From Amycolatopsis sp. NBC_01480 (GTDB taxonomy: Bacteria; Actinomycetota; Actinomycetes; Mycobacteriales; Pseudonocardiaceae): 64,000 nucleotides of DNA. The stretch is from the NCBI RefSeq assembly GCF_036227205.1, contig NZ_CP109442.1, forward strand, positions 5,952,001-6,016,000, in the 5' to 3' direction. The notes beneath the pieces were generated by a model. The model was given only the letters and a program-made list of their open reading frames with translations. It did not search any database and was not told the origin of the DNA. Of this stretch, positions 18,346-27,420 are shown piece by piece. How positions within the stretch are numbered: the first letter of the stretch is position 1; each line of letters begins with the position of its first letter. A program made the position numbers and the translations under genes.

Positions 18346-19356
18346 ATGAGTATTACGGTTGAAGCAGACCTCACGCCTTACGGCGGGGTCGAGGCGAACG
18401 CCGAGTGGGCCGAGGAGGTGCGCGCGCTCGCCCGCAAACGCGACGCGGTGCTGCTGGCGCACAACTACCAGGTTCCGGAGATCCAGGACATCGCGGACTT
18501 CACCGGCGACTCCCTGGCGCTGAGCCGCATCGCGGCGAGCAGCGACGCCGCCACGATCGTCTTCTGCGGCGTGCATTTCATGGCCGAGACGGCGAAGATC
18601 CTGGCCCCGGGCAAGACGGTGCTGATCCCCGACGCGCGGGCCGGCTGCTCGCTCGCGGACTCCATCACCGGCGCGCAGCTGCGCGAGTGGAAGGCCGAGC
18701 ACCCGGGCGCGGTGGTCGTCTCGTACGTGAACACCACGGCCGAGGTCAAGGCCGAGACCGACATCTGCTGCACGTCCTCGAACGCGGTCGACGTGGTCGC
18801 CTCCATCCCGGCTGACCAGGAGGTTCTCTTCCTGCCGGACCAGTTCCTCGGCGCGCACGTCAAGCGCGTGACCGGCCGGGAGAACATGCGCATCTGGGCC
18901 GGGGAGTGCCACGTGCACGCCGGGATCAACGGCGCCGAGCTGGCCGAGCGGGCCGCGGAGAACCCGGACGCCGACCTGTTCATCCACCCCGAATGCGGCT
19001 GCGCGACCTCGGCGCTCTACCTCGCCGGGGAGGGCGCGGTGGCGCCGGAGCGGGTGAAGATCCTCTCCACCGGCGACATGGTGCACGCCGCGCGCGACAC
19101 CAAGGCCAAGTCGGTCCTGGTGGCCACCGAGATCGGCATGATCCACCAGCTGCGCAAGGCCGCGCCGGAGATCGATTTCCGCGCGGTGAACGAGCGGGCC
19201 TCGTGCCGGTACATGAAGATGATCACCCCCGCGGCGCTGCTGCGGAGCCTGCGGGACGGCGCGGACGAGGTGCACGTGGACCTCGAAACGGCGGCGAAGG
19301 CGCGCGCCTCGGTGCAGCGGATGATCGAAATCGGCAAGCCCGGCGGCGGCGAATGA
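18346..19356 (+). CDS. nadA: Quinolinate synthase
   Basis: 336 residues. NadA condenses iminoaspartate with dihydroxyacetone phosphate to give quinolinate, using a [4Fe-4S] cluster. Visible marks are [20 protein letters not shown], the [10 protein letters not shown] segment with the first cluster cysteine, [17 protein letters not shown], and [13 protein letters not shown]. Ribosome site aggagg lies 8-9 nt before ATG 18346. The stop overlaps nadB as ATGA. Expression is expected to be repressed by the divergent NrtR when NAD metabolites are plentiful. Confidence 0.96.
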   Translation: MSITVEADLTPYGGVEANAEWAEEVRALARKRDAVLLAHNYQVPEIQDIADFTGDSLALSRIAASSDAATIVFCGVHFMAETAKILAPGKTVLIPDARAGCSLADSITGAQLREWKAEHPGAVVVSYVNTTAEVKAETDICCTSSNAVDVVASIPADQEVLFLPDQFLGAHVKRVTGRENMRIWAGECHVHAGINGAELAERAAENPDADLFIHPECGCATSALYLAGEGAVAPERVKILSTGDMVHAARDTKAKSVLVATEIGMIHQLRKAAPEIDFRAVNERASCRYMKMITPAALLRSLRDGADEVHVDLETAAKARASVQRMIEIGKPGGGE

Positions 19357-20996
19357 CCACGCCGGTTAATGCTTCGCAGACGAAAACCCCCGTCTGGGAG
19401 GCTCGCGCGGACCTGGTCGTGGTCGGCAGCGGGGTGGCCGGGCTGACCGCCGCGCTGCGGGCTCGCGAGCTCGGGCTGCACGTCCTCGTGGTCACCAAGG
19501 CCGCGGTCGCGGACGGCAACACGCGCTGGGCGCAGGGCGGCGTCGCGGTGGTCCTGGAGGGCGAGCACGACCTGGGCGACTCCGTCGCGAAGCACGCCGA
19601 GGACACCTTCACCGCGGGCGCGGGCCTGTGCGACGAGGACGCCGTGCGCGCGATCCTCGACGGTGGCCCGGCCGCGGTCGCGCGGCTGCGCCGTGGTGGC
19701 GCGACGTTCGACGCCGGCACCGAGGGCCTGGCGCGGGCCCGAGAGGGCGGGCACAGCGCGTTCCGCGTGATCCACGCGGGCGGCGACGCCACCGGCGCGG
19801 AGGTCGAGCGCACGCTCGTCGCGCAGGCGGGCACCCAGCGCGTGCCGGTGCTGGAGCACTTCATCGCGGTCGACGCGCTGCGCACCCCGGCGGGCGAGGT
19901 GGCCGGGGTGACGGTGCTGGACCGCGACGGCGTGCCCGGCGTGGTGCGGGCGTCCGCCGTGCTGCTGGCCAGCGGCGGGTTCGGGCAGCTGTACCAAGCG
20001 ACGTCGAACCCGGAGATCGCGACCGCGGACGGGCTGGCGCTCGCGCTGCGGGCCGGCGCGACCGTGGCCGACGTCGAGTTCGTGCAGTTCCACCCGACGG
20101 TGCTCTACACCCCGGGCGCGCGCGGCCGGTGCCCGCTGGTCACCGAGGCCGTCCGTGGTGAGGGCGCGACCCTGGTCGACGGCGCGGGCGCGTCGGTGAT
20201 GCACGGCGTGCACCCGCTGGGCGACCTGGCCCCGCGTGACGTCGTCTCGGCGGCGATCACCCGGCGGATGCTGCTCGCGCCGGGTGGGGTCGACGACCAC
20301 GTTTTCCTTGATGCCACTGGCGTTCCCGGCTTCGCGAAGCGGTTCCCGACCGTCTTCGGGGCGTGCGCGGCGCTCGGCATCGACCCGGCCGTGGACGCGA
20401 TCCCGGTGACCCCCGCGGCGCACTTCTCGTGCGGCGGCGTGGTGACCACTGTGGACGGACGGTCCACCGTGCGCGGCCTGTACGCCGCGGGCGAGGTGGC
20501 CCGCACTGGCCTGCACGGCGCGAACCGCCTGGCGTCCAACAGCCTGCTCGAAGGGCTGGTCGTCGGGCACCGGGTGGCCGAGGCCGTGGCCGCGGACCTC
20601 GCGGCCGGCCTGCTGCCCGACCCGAGCCGCGGGCGGCTGCCCGAACGCGTGGTCGCGCCGGCCGCGGACCGTGACGCGCTGCAGCGCGTGATGAGCCGGT
20701 ACGCCGCCATCGGCCGGGACGCCGACGGACTGGCCGCCGCCGGGTCGGTACTGGACCTGTCTACGACGGACAGTCCGCTGTGGACGCACACGGCGGTCGA
20801 GGACGCCGCGCTCACCTTGGCGGCGCAGGCTTTGCTCACCGCGGCGGCCCGCCGCACCGAGTCGCGCGGCTGTCACGTGCGAACCGATTTCCCCGAGCGG
20901 GACGAGCGGAGCTGGCGGCGCAGCCAACGGCTCCGGCTCAGCCTGTCCGGCCAGCCGGTGCTGGCCGAGAAGATCTCCCTGGAAGGTGTGGCATGA
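19353..20996 (+). CDS. nadB: L-aspartate oxidase
   Basis: 547 residues, FAD-dependent oxidation of L-aspartate to iminoaspartate. The dinucleotide fold is [18 protein letters not shown], followed by the substrate loop [29 protein letters not shown]-type [19 protein letters not shown], and [22 protein letters not shown], which is the family's second FAD contact. The C-terminal helical domain is complete. ATG 19353 overlaps the nadA stop by 4 nt, and its own stop overlaps nadC the same way, so the three are translated in series. Confidence 0.96.
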   Translation: MTTPVNASQTKTPVWEARADLVVVGSGVAGLTAALRARELGLHVLVVTKAAVADGNTRWAQGGVAVVLEGEHDLGDSVAKHAEDTFTAGAGLCDEDAVRAILDGGPAAVARLRRGGATFDAGTEGLARAREGGHSAFRVIHAGGDATGAEVERTLVAQAGTQRVPVLEHFIAVDALRTPAGEVAGVTVLDRDGVPGVVRASAVLLASGGFGQLYQATSNPEIATADGLALALRAGATVADVEFVQFHPTVLYTPGARGRCPLVTEAVRGEGATLVDGAGASVMHGVHPLGDLAPRDVVSAAITRRMLLAPGGVDDHVFLDATGVPGFAKRFPTVFGACAALGIDPAVDAIPVTPAAHFSCGGVVTTVDGRSTVRGLYAAGEVARTGLHGANRLASNSLLEGLVVGHRVAEAVAADLAAGLLPDPSRGRLPERVVAPAADRDALQRVMSRYAAIGRDADGLAAAGSVLDLSTTDSPLWTHTAVEDAALTLAAQALLTAAARRTESRGCHVRTDFPERDERSWRRSQRLRLSLSGQPVLAEKISLEGVA

Positions 20997-21892
20997 GCGA
21001 GCTTTCCGAATTCTCGCCGGCGACCGAGCGCGCGCTGGCCGAAGCCGGGCTGGAGCAGGCCGACGTCCGTCGCGTCGTCACCACGGCGCTGGGCGAGGAC
21101 CTGCGGTACGGCCCGGACGCGACCACGGCGGCCACAGTGCCGGCCGACACGCGGGCGCTGGCCGAGCTGACCCCGCGGGTCCCGGGCGTGGTCGCCGGGA
21201 TTCCCGTGGTGCTGGCCGTTTTCGACGCCGTGCTGGGCGAGGACTACGAGGTGGTTTCGCACCGGGCGGGCGGCGAGCGGCTGGCTGCGGGGGAGCCCGC
21301 GCTGGTCGTCCGCGGCCCGGTGCGCGGGCTGCTCACGGCGGAGCGCACGGCTCTGAACCTGCTGTGCCACCTGTCTGGTGTCGCCACGGCGACCGCCGCG
21401 TGGGTGTCCGAAGTGGACGGAACCGGCGCGGCGATCCGCGACTCCCGCAAGACTCTGCCGGGGCTGCGGCTGCTGCAGAAGTACGCGGTCCGCTGCGGCG
21501 GCGGGGTCAACCACCGGCTCGGGCTGGGTGACGCGGTGCTGATCAAGGACAACCACGTCGTCGCGGCCGGTTCCGTCACCGCCGCGCTGGCGCTCGCCCG
21601 GGAGCACGCGCCGGAGCTGGCGTGCGAGGTCGAGGTCGACGACCTGGCGCAGCTGGACGAGGCCCTCGCCGCGCACGCGGACGAGGTGCTGCTGGACAAC
21701 TTCACCCCGGACGAGTGCGCGAAAGCGGTTGAGCGACGGGACCAGGTTTCGCCGAAGACGCGGCTGGAATCCTCTGGTGGCTTGACCCTCGACCGTGGTA
21801 GGGCCTACGCCGAGTCCGGTGTGGACTACCTGTCGGTGGGCGGTTTGACGCACTCGTCGCCCGCGCTGGACCTCGGGATGGACCTGCGCTGA
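20993..21892 (+). CDS. nadC: Nicotinate-nucleotide pyrophosphorylase (quinolinate phosphoribosyltransferase)
   Basis: 299 residues. It converts quinolinate and PRPP to nicotinate mononucleotide and CO2. Motifs seen in order are ALGEDLRYGPDATT, ERTALNLLCHLSGVAT, RDSRKTLPGLRLLQKYAV, GGGVNHRLGLGDAVLIKDNH, the DEVLLDNFTPDE phosphate site, and LESSGGLTLDRGRAYAESGVDYLSVG. It is the last gene of the nadABC operon. The order nrtR-nadA-nadB-nadC is that of mycobacteria; in those genomes hisD follows shortly, whereas here a 34-kb island intervenes. Confidence 0.96.
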   Translation: MSELSEFSPATERALAEAGLEQADVRRVVTTALGEDLRYGPDATTAATVPADTRALAELTPRVPGVVAGIPVVLAVFDAVLGEDYEVVSHRAGGERLAAGEPALVVRGPVRGLLTAERTALNLLCHLSGVATATAAWVSEVDGTGAAIRDSRKTLPGLRLLQKYAVRCGGGVNHRLGLGDAVLIKDNHVVAAGSVTAALALAREHAPELACEVEVDDLAQLDEALAAHADEVLLDNFTPDECAKAVERRDQVSPKTRLESSGGLTLDRGRAYAESGVDYLSVGGLTHSSPALDLGMDLR

Positions 21893-21966
21893 CGCCTGTT
21901 CCCGCGGCGCCCTCTCCACTAGAATCTCGTTGTCGGACATCGAGATCTCCGGGGGAGGGTGCCGCG

Positions 21967-23142
21967 GTGAGGGTGCCAGCTGTTGTCGCCGTGGGCGGCC
22001 TCGTGGCGCTGGGCCTGCCGGTCGTCGCGGCCGGGCCCGCGGATGCCCTGGCGCAGTGCGCCAACCCGTCCGGCACGTACACCGGCGCGGTGCCCTGGGG
22101 CCAGCGACTGGTCGACCCGCAGCGGCTCTGGCCGCTCTCGCGCGGAGACGGTCAGCTGGTCGCGGTGATCGGCACCGGCGTCGACGGGCAGAACGCGCAA
22201 TTCGCGCCCGGGCAGGTGCTGGGCGGTTCGGGGGCGGCGCCGTCGGACTGCGACGGCCGCGGCACGATCGCCGCCGGGATCGTCGGCGCGCAGCCGGACG
22301 ACGCGACGACGTTCACCGGCGTCGCGCCCGGCGCGAAGATACTTCCCTTGCGCTACACCGAAAGCAACGGCTCGTCGGCCGAAGGCGGTGGCGACCCGGG
22401 CGCGCTGGCCGGCGCCATCGGCACGGCCCTGGACCGCGGCGCGACGGTGCTGCTGATCGCCGTCCCGGCCGGCTCCGACAGCCCGGCCCTCGACGCGGCG
22501 GTGGACCGCGCACGGGCCGGCGGCGCGGTGGTCGTCTCCCCGGCGGCCGCCACACAGCAGGGCGCGCACTCGTATCCGACAGCGTCTTCCGGGGTGCTCG
22601 CGGTCGGCTCGACCAACCAGGCGGGCCAGCCGGTGCAGACCGAATCCGGGGACTACCTGGGCATCGCCGCGCCGGGCGCGAACCTGGTGAGCACGTCGGC
22701 GGGCGGGGGCGGCGCGGTCGCGCATCGCTGGCCCGTCACGGATCCCGGCCTGGCCGCGGCGTACGTGGCCGGGGTCGCGGCGCTGGTGCGCGCGGCCCAC
22801 CCGAACCTCACCGGCGACCAGGTCGTCACCCGGCTGACGCTGACCGCGTCCCGCCCGCCGTCCGGCGCGCACGATCCGCACCGCGGCTGGGGTGTGGTGG
22901 ACGCGTACGCGGCGGTTTCGTCCACGCTGCCCGCCGATGTGCTGGGGCCTGGCGTTCAGGTCCGCCCGGCGTCGATGCCCGCGGTGGTCCCGGCCGCCGC
23001 GGCCGCTCGTCCGGCCACCGACTTGGCCGCGGGGGTGATCGCGCTGGGCGGAGTCGTGGCCGCCGCCGCGGCGGGCCTCGCGGTCGCCGCGATCCGGCGG
23101 GGGAAACGGCGCTCCTGGCGCCCGTCTCGTAAATACTCGTGA
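21967..23142 (+). CDS. Mycosin-family (MycP/S8) protein of the T7SS with all three catalytic residues replaced
   Basis: 391 residues with the mycosin plan: signal peptide (to about residue 28), N-terminal Cys segment, subtilisin-like domain (about 60-310), Pro/Ala linker, and one C-terminal membrane helix (about 355-378) followed by a basic tail. Aligned with MycP motifs, VAVIDTGV reads VAVIGTGV (Gly69), DCDxHGT reads DCDGRGT (Arg98), and AGTSFSAA reads TDPGLAAA (Gly261), so Asp, His and Ser are all gone. It should be inactive as a protease, yet the fold, signal and anchor are intact. Mycosins also stabilise the T7SS membrane complex, which may be its role. The stop codon TGA lies inside palindrome copy 3. 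Confidence 0.85.
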   Translation: MRVPAVVAVGGLVALGLPVVAAGPADALAQCANPSGTYTGAVPWGQRLVDPQRLWPLSRGDGQLVAVIGTGVDGQNAQFAPGQVLGGSGAAPSDCDGRGTIAAGIVGAQPDDATTFTGVAPGAKILPLRYTESNGSSAEGGGDPGALAGAIGTALDRGATVLLIAVPAGSDSPALDAAVDRARAGGAVVVSPAAATQQGAHSYPTASSGVLAVGSTNQAGQPVQTESGDYLGIAAPGANLVSTSAGGGGAVAHRWPVTDPGLAAAYVAGVAALVRAAHPNLTGDQVVTRLTLTASRPPSGAHDPHRGWGVVDAYAAVSSTLPADVLGPGVQVRPASMPAVVPAAAAARPATDLAAGVIALGGVVAAAAAGLAVAAIRRGKRRSWRPSRKYS

Positions 23143-23181
23143 GTGTTCATGCCGGTTAGAACCGTCATGAACACTCACGAG
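23136..23181. repeat. 46-nt dispersed palindrome, copy 3
   Basis: Arms ctcgtgagtgttcatg and catgaacactcacgag around ccggttagaaccgt. Its first bases supply the TGA stop of the mycosin-like gene (tac tcg tga), so the element has become part of that reading frame. Confidence 0.9.
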
Positions 23182-23206
23182 GGGTTACCCGGCTGAGGGA
23201 GACGGC

Positions 23207-23569
23207 ATGGCACGGCAGGGACGAGTACTGGTGATCGGGCTCGACCCGGCCCGGCTGGAGGAGTGGGATCCCGCGCCGGTGCAGGCGGCGATCGTGCGGG
23301 GCAACGCCCGGTTCGAGGCGTACGGCATCCAGGCCGACGTCTGCCTGGTGGTCCTCGACGAGGATCCCGAAGCGACGATCGAAGCGGCGCTGGACGGCGG
23401 CGACTACGCCTGCGTGGTGATCGGCGGCGGCATCCGGGGCTACGAGCCGTTGCTGGAACTGTTCGAGAAGGTGGTCAACCTGGTCCGGCAGCACGCGCCG
23501 AACGCGGCCATCGCCTTCAACACCAGCCCCGAAGACAGCGCCGACGCCGCGTTGCGCTGGCTGCGCTAG
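23207..23569 (+). CDS. Conserved hypothetical protein, Rossmann-like
   Basis: 120 residues, not recognised. It alternates strands and helices: RVLVIGLDPARLEEW, then DVCLVVLDEDPEATIEAAL, then YACVVIGGGIRGYEPLLELFEKVVNLV, and AAIAFNTSPEDSADAALRWLR, which suggests a small flavodoxin- or receiver-like alpha/beta fold without a clear active site. ATG 23207 has gaggga about 8 nt upstream. It lies on the plus strand between the mycosin-like gene and the oppositely oriented T7SS substrate operon. Confidence 0.7.
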   Translation: MARQGRVLVIGLDPARLEEWDPAPVQAAIVRGNARFEAYGIQADVCLVVLDEDPEATIEAALDGGDYACVVIGGGIRGYEPLLELFEKVVNLVRQHAPNAAIAFNTSPEDSADAALRWLR

Positions 23570-23582
23570 CCGATCTCGATAC

Positions 23583-23954
23583 TCAGCCGATCTCGATACA
23601 GCGGGTGGAGCCGACGATCGCGACTCCCTCGCCGCTGCGCGCCACGTGCACGGTGAAGTCCGCGCCGTCGCGGCTGAACCGGGCGATCAGCTCCAGTGCG
23701 TTGCTGCGGTCGTGGGCCGACCAGCCCGCGGCCTCCAGCATCGGCAGCACGGCCTCGGCCAGCCGCCGTTCGCCGGAGGCGCACTGCTCGAGGCGCACGC
23801 CGTACTGCCAGCACACGAGGTGGCCGGGCTCGGCCGGGTCGCAGTCCAGTTCGCCCTCGACGGTGCGGACGGCACCCTCGCCGAACGCGCGGGCGACGCT
23901 GTTGATCACGGCCGTCAGGTCGACGGCCAGGTCGTCCAGTCCCTGGGTGATCAC
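23583..23954 (-). CDS. Hypothetical protein, last gene of the T7SS substrate operon
   Basis: 123 residues from GTG 23954, whose GTGA overlaps the stop of the upstream DUF1023 gene. No known family recognised. Three cysteines (CDPAE, VCWQY, QCASGE) and a beta-rich C-terminus (ADFTVHVARSGEGVAIVG) are visible; there is no signal peptide or membrane segment. Position and overlap suggest a dedicated partner of the ESX-headed hydrolase encoded just before it, such as a chaperone or immunity protein, but nothing in the sequence proves this. Confidence 0.65.
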   Translation of the reverse strand: MITQGLDDLAVDLTAVINSVARAFGEGAVRTVEGELDCDPAEPGHLVCWQYGVRLEQCASGERRLAEAVLPMLEAAGWSAHDRSNALELIARFSRDGADFTVHVARSGEGVAIVGSTRCIEIG

Positions 23955-25273
23955 GGCAGGACTCCCTCCGGCGCCGGGGCCACGGGCGCGGGCGTGAGGT
24001 GCCCGCCCGTGAGCACCCCGTAGATGTTCTCCCACGAGTCCGAACCCGGCTTGAGCACGCCGCTGTGCGCCGACAGGCCCCACTGCGTGTCACCCGCCGC
24101 GTCCTGCCCGGTGGCGAGATCGGTGACACCCGGGAAGGTGTCCGGGTCGGCGCCGTGGCCGATGCCCGTCCACTCCGCGCCCCACGCGTTGCCCTGCGCG
24201 ATCACGATCGGGTCGAGCGGCGCGGTCATCGAGTAGCGCTGCACGCCGGCCTGGCTGGCCGGCAGGTCGGCCGGGCTCCACACGCCGTGGCCCATGCCCG
24301 CCGACTCCACGTGCAGCACCCGGTCGACGGCGAGGCCCTGCTGGTCGGCGAGCCCGACGGTGGCGCCGCCGTAGCTGTGGCCGATCGCGGTGATGGTCGC
24401 GTCGCCGCCGGTCTGGGCGTTGACCTGGCCGCGCAGCTCGTCGCCGAACGACTTGAGGCCGGGCGCCATGGTCTGCGCGTAACTCGCGTCCGGGCCTTGG
24501 GTGACGGCGTTCTGCGGGAACACGCCGTCGGCCCAGACGACCATCGCCGTCCGGCCGGACGGGTCGGCGGCGACCAGGCTCTGGCCGAGGTCGGCGTAAC
24601 TCTGGAAGTTGTCCATCCGCGTGTTCACGCCGGGCACGAACAGCCCGACGTTGCGGGTGCCCGGCTCGATGTTCCCGACCAGCTCGGCGATCCGCCCGTT
24701 CCCGGCCGGGTCGAACCGCAGGATCTGCCGGTTGTTGGCCAGGATGTCCTGGTACAGCGCGATCTTGCGCTGCGAGGCGGAGATGGCGCCGGCGTCCGTG
24801 CCGGCGGCCTGGAGCTGCTTGAGATGGTCCTGCTCGGCGGTGAGCGCGTCGGACACCTTGGTGCGGTTGGCGGCGATCTCGTTCGCCCACGTGCCGCTCG
24901 CGGCAGCCCCGGCGGGCGTGGTGCCCGCCTTCGGCAGCGGGTCCTCCGGCATCAGCGCGCGGTACATCGCGGCCACCTGCTCGTCGGCCCGGCGGTAGCC
25001 CGCGGCGGCCGCGGTCAGTCCATTTTGGAGCGTCTGGGCGCGCTTGACTTGTTCGTCGAGCTTCTGGCCCAGCTCGCTCATCGTCTTCGTGAACGTCGTC
25101 GCCGCGGCGGCCGAGGCGGAAACCTGACCGAACGCGGTGGCGGTCACCTTCTCGCCCGCCACGGCTTTCTGCGCCGTGGCGATCGCGCCCGCGCGAGTGC
25201 CGAGTTCGGCCGCCGCCGCGTCGAGTTTTGCCGGGGCGACCCGGTAACCCCCGGCCGTGCCAACAGAAGTCAC
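23951..25273 (-). CDS. ESX-headed alpha/beta hydrolase (DUF1023), putative T7SS substrate
   Basis: 440 residues. The first about 110 residues are Ala-rich helices of WXG100/EspC-like size (ending KRAQTLQNGLTAAAAGYRRA), followed by a second helical stretch and a C-terminal alpha/beta hydrolase of DUF1023 type. NVGLFVPGVNT precedes the nucleophile motif TAIGHSYGGATVG (His299, Ser300), and the acid and His follow toward the C-terminus (APLDPIV and LSAHSGV). Such fusions are common in actinobacterial T7SS clusters and may be secreted lipases or esterases. It lies 16 nt after the PPE-like gene and overlaps the next gene by 4 nt. Confidence 0.8.
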   Translation of the reverse strand: MTSVGTAGGYRVAPAKLDAAAAELGTRAGAIATAQKAVAGEKVTATAFGQVSASAAAATTFTKTMSELGQKLDEQVKRAQTLQNGLTAAAAGYRRADEQVAAMYRALMPEDPLPKAGTTPAGAAASGTWANEIAANRTKVSDALTAEQDHLKQLQAAGTDAGAISASQRKIALYQDILANNRQILRFDPAGNGRIAELVGNIEPGTRNVGLFVPGVNTRMDNFQSYADLGQSLVAADPSGRTAMVVWADGVFPQNAVTQGPDASYAQTMAPGLKSFGDELRGQVNAQTGGDATITAIGHSYGGATVGLADQQGLAVDRVLHVESAGMGHGVWSPADLPASQAGVQRYSMTAPLDPIVIAQGNAWGAEWTGIGHGADPDTFPGVTDLATGQDAAGDTQWGLSAHSGVLKPGSDSWENIYGVLTGGHLTPAPVAPAPEGVLP

Positions 25274-25289
25274 CGAGCCGTCCTCCCCA

Positions 25290-26591
25290 TCAGTACGCTT
25301 CCGGCTCTTCGCCGATCACCGACGGAGCCACCGGGGCCTGCTGGCCCCAGACGTTCTCCGTCTCCACCAGCCAGGCCGGGATCCGCCGGCCGGAGCCGAG
25401 GTCCCCGCCCGCGCCCATGCCGCCCATCGGCATCATGGGCATCATCGGCATCGCGCTCTTGGCCGCCGCGCCCGCGGCCCCGGCCGCGCCGCCCGCGAGT
25501 CCACTGAGGACGTTCGACGAGCCGCCGTCGCCGGCCAGCCCGGAGTGCGCCGCGGGGGCGTCGCCGGGACCGGTGAGACCGCCGCCGGTGGGCACGCCGC
25601 CGCCGAGGGAAGGGGCGTCGCCTCCGCCGACCGGGACCCCGCCCCCGGTGCCGCCCGCGGTGCCCGCGCCGCCGCCGAGCTTGGTGCCGGGCGGCTCTTC
25701 CTTCTTGTCGTCCGGGCTCTTGCCGTTCGCCCAGCCCGGGACCTTCGGCATGATCGAGCCGAACCGGCCGAACGCGGCGGCCGAGGCCGCGGCGAGGCCG
25801 GCGGTGAACATGTCGCCGAACAGCGGGCTGCCCGAAGCGGCCGGCGGTGTGGTGCCGGGCGCGACCGGCGGCGTGGTGCCGTCGACCGGCAGCGGGTGCG
25901 TGCCGACCGGGGTGCCGACGACCGGGGCCGTCCCGGTCAGGGTGTTGCCGGCGACGCCACCGCCCGAGGCCCCGCCACCCGCGGCGGGCGGCTGCGGCGG
26001 GGTGGCCGCGTTCGGCGACACGGGGATCGAGTCCTCGGCGGCCGTGTAGTTCGTGGCCAGCTGGCTCATCACGACGATCGCCTTGGCGTGCGCGGAGCCC
26101 GCGGCGTTCGCGGCCTGCTGCTGCGCCTCGACGTTCGAGATGGCCTGCTGCCGCTGCTGGGCCGCGGCGATCATGGTGGCCTGCGAGGAGTCCGGCGGCA
26201 GCAGCGGCGGGTTCACCGCGAGCGCGACGTCGGTGGGCGAGACGTCCGGCACCGAGACCGGCGGCGGCATCTCCGTCTTGGCCTTGACGAGTGCTTCCGA
26301 CGCGTCTTCGAGCATGTGCTGCATGCCCTGCGCGGTCTGCGCCACCTTCCGGATGCCGCCGACCAGGTCGGTGATCATCGTCTGGTACTTCTCCGCCGCG
26401 CCGCCGGTCCACGAGCCGGAGAAGTCCGACAGCTCCTTGGACAGGTTCTCGGCCTGCTCGTGCAGCCCGATCGCGGTGGAGTTCCACTGGTCGGCGGCGG
26501 CCTGGGCGCTGCTCGGGTCGCCGGCCTGGAGCATCGCGTACAGCTGCTGGTGCGTGTACGCGGCGAAGTCGGTGTGGGCGGTGTCCGTCAT
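25290..26591 (-). CDS. PPE-like T7SS protein with Pro/Gly-rich middle
   Basis: 433 residues. The N-terminal about 170 residues are helical with a SGSWTGGAAEKYQTM turn typical of the WXG/PPE helical hairpin. Residues about 195-390 are low-complexity Gly/Pro/Ala with GG-rich repeats. The C-terminus has the conserved IPAWLVETENVWG segment often seen in actinobacterial PPE-like substrates. It probably travels through the T7SS or coats the cell surface. Start ATG 26591 overlaps the preceding gene's stop by 4 nt. The middle is rich in simple sequence and so is prone to indels. Confidence 0.75.
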   Translation of the reverse strand: MTDTAHTDFAAYTHQQLYAMLQAGDPSSAQAAADQWNSTAIGLHEQAENLSKELSDFSGSWTGGAAEKYQTMITDLVGGIRKVAQTAQGMQHMLEDASEALVKAKTEMPPPVSVPDVSPTDVALAVNPPLLPPDSSQATMIAAAQQRQQAISNVEAQQQAANAAGSAHAKAIVVMSQLATNYTAAEDSIPVSPNAATPPQPPAAGGGASGGGVAGNTLTGTAPVVGTPVGTHPLPVDGTTPPVAPGTTPPAASGSPLFGDMFTAGLAAASAAAFGRFGSIMPKVPGWANGKSPDDKKEEPPGTKLGGGAGTAGGTGGGVPVGGGDAPSLGGGVPTGGGLTGPGDAPAAHSGLAGDGGSSNVLSGLAGGAAGAAGAAAKSAMPMMPMMPMGGMGAGGDLGSGRRIPAWLVETENVWGQQAPVAPSVIGEEPEAY

Positions 26592-26986
26592 CCCTTAGTC
26601 CCCCCGGGGTTCGCGTTGCCGCCACCGCCGAGGCCCAGCAGCGACAGCAGCGGATCCAGCAGCCCGGTCTCCTGGCCCGACTGGCCCAGGTCGCCGGCCA
26701 CGTTCTGGTCGGCCTGCTCGTATCCGTCGGCGACGGTGGTGGTCACGTCCTGCGCGAAGGTGATCGCGCCGCGGACCTGGTCCAGGAGCCCCTGCATCTC
26801 GGCGACGGCCGCGTGGTGCGCCTCGACCAGCGAAGCGGCCTCGCCGAACTCCCCGAACAGCAGCGGGTGGTCGCCGAGGGTGAGCAGGAAGTCGTTCGGC
26901 TTGGACATCGCGTGGATCTGGGTCTCCAGCTCCCGCACGAAGTCCTTCAGTGATTGCAGATGCACGTAGTACGACTGGTCGGGCAT
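26588..26986 (-). CDS. T7SS-associated helical protein (EspC/PE-like size)
   Basis: 132 residues from ATG 26986. A predominantly helical body (YYVHLQSLKDFVRELETQIH, later ASLVEAHHAAVAEMQGLLDQV and TTTVADGYEQADQN) is followed by a Gly-rich tail (LLGLGGGGNANPGG). The YEQAD near the end of the second helix matches the YxxxD secretion signal carried by T7SS substrates. It pairs by position with the PPE-like protein downstream, as PE does with PPE, and the two genes overlap by 4 nt, so a heterodimer is plausible. Confidence 0.75.
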   Translation of the reverse strand: MPDQSYYVHLQSLKDFVRELETQIHAMSKPNDFLLTLGDHPLLFGEFGEAASLVEAHHAAVAEMQGLLDQVRGAITFAQDVTTTVADGYEQADQNVAGDLGQSGQETGLLDPLLSLLGLGGGGNANPGGTKG

Positions 26987-27098
26987 CGTTCTCCAGACCC
27001 TCTCGTGGGGGTGCGGGCGGTGGTAGAGACCGGAAAAGCCGGCCGGCCGGTGCGAGCGGGGGGTTTCTCGCACCGGCCGGCCGACGTGGGGAGCGCCC

Positions 27099-27401
27099 TC
27101 AGCCCGCGAACAGGCCCTGGTTGCGGTTCTCCAGCTGGGACTGGAGGTCGTGGGCGTCGCCCACCTTCCCGCCGAACTGCGCGATGATCGCGACGATGTC
27201 GGCGGTGGCCTGCCGCAGCCGGGTCTCCGACTGGCGGGCGGCCTCACCGGCGGAGCTGCCGGAGGCGTACCAGGTCGAGGTGATCGGCTGCAGGTTCTGG
27301 TGCAGCTGCTCGAGCTGTGAGGTCAGTGCCTTGGCCTTGGCGGCCAGCGACGCCGAGCTGTACTGCAGCGCGGCGAAGTTGATTTCGACGACGTCAGCCA
27401 T
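27099..27401 (-). CDS. WXG100-family protein (EsxB-like)
   Basis: 100 residues, exactly the family length. Two amphipathic helices flank a STWYASGSSAGEA turn, in which W-Y-A/S replaces the canonical W-x-G. The segment LQYSSASLAAKAKALTSQLEQL forms helix 1 and RLRQATADIVAIIAQFGGKV helix 2. WXG100 proteins are secreted as dimers by T7SS. ATG 27401 is preceded by gaggacac. It directly follows a second small ESX-like gene, suggesting an EsxA/EsxB-type heterodimer. Confidence 0.85.
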   Translation of the reverse strand: MADVVEINFAALQYSSASLAAKAKALTSQLEQLHQNLQPITSTWYASGSSAGEAARQSETRLRQATADIVAIIAQFGGKVGDAHDLQSQLENRNQGLFAG

Positions 27402-27420
27402 CTTCTCGTGTCCTCTCGGC

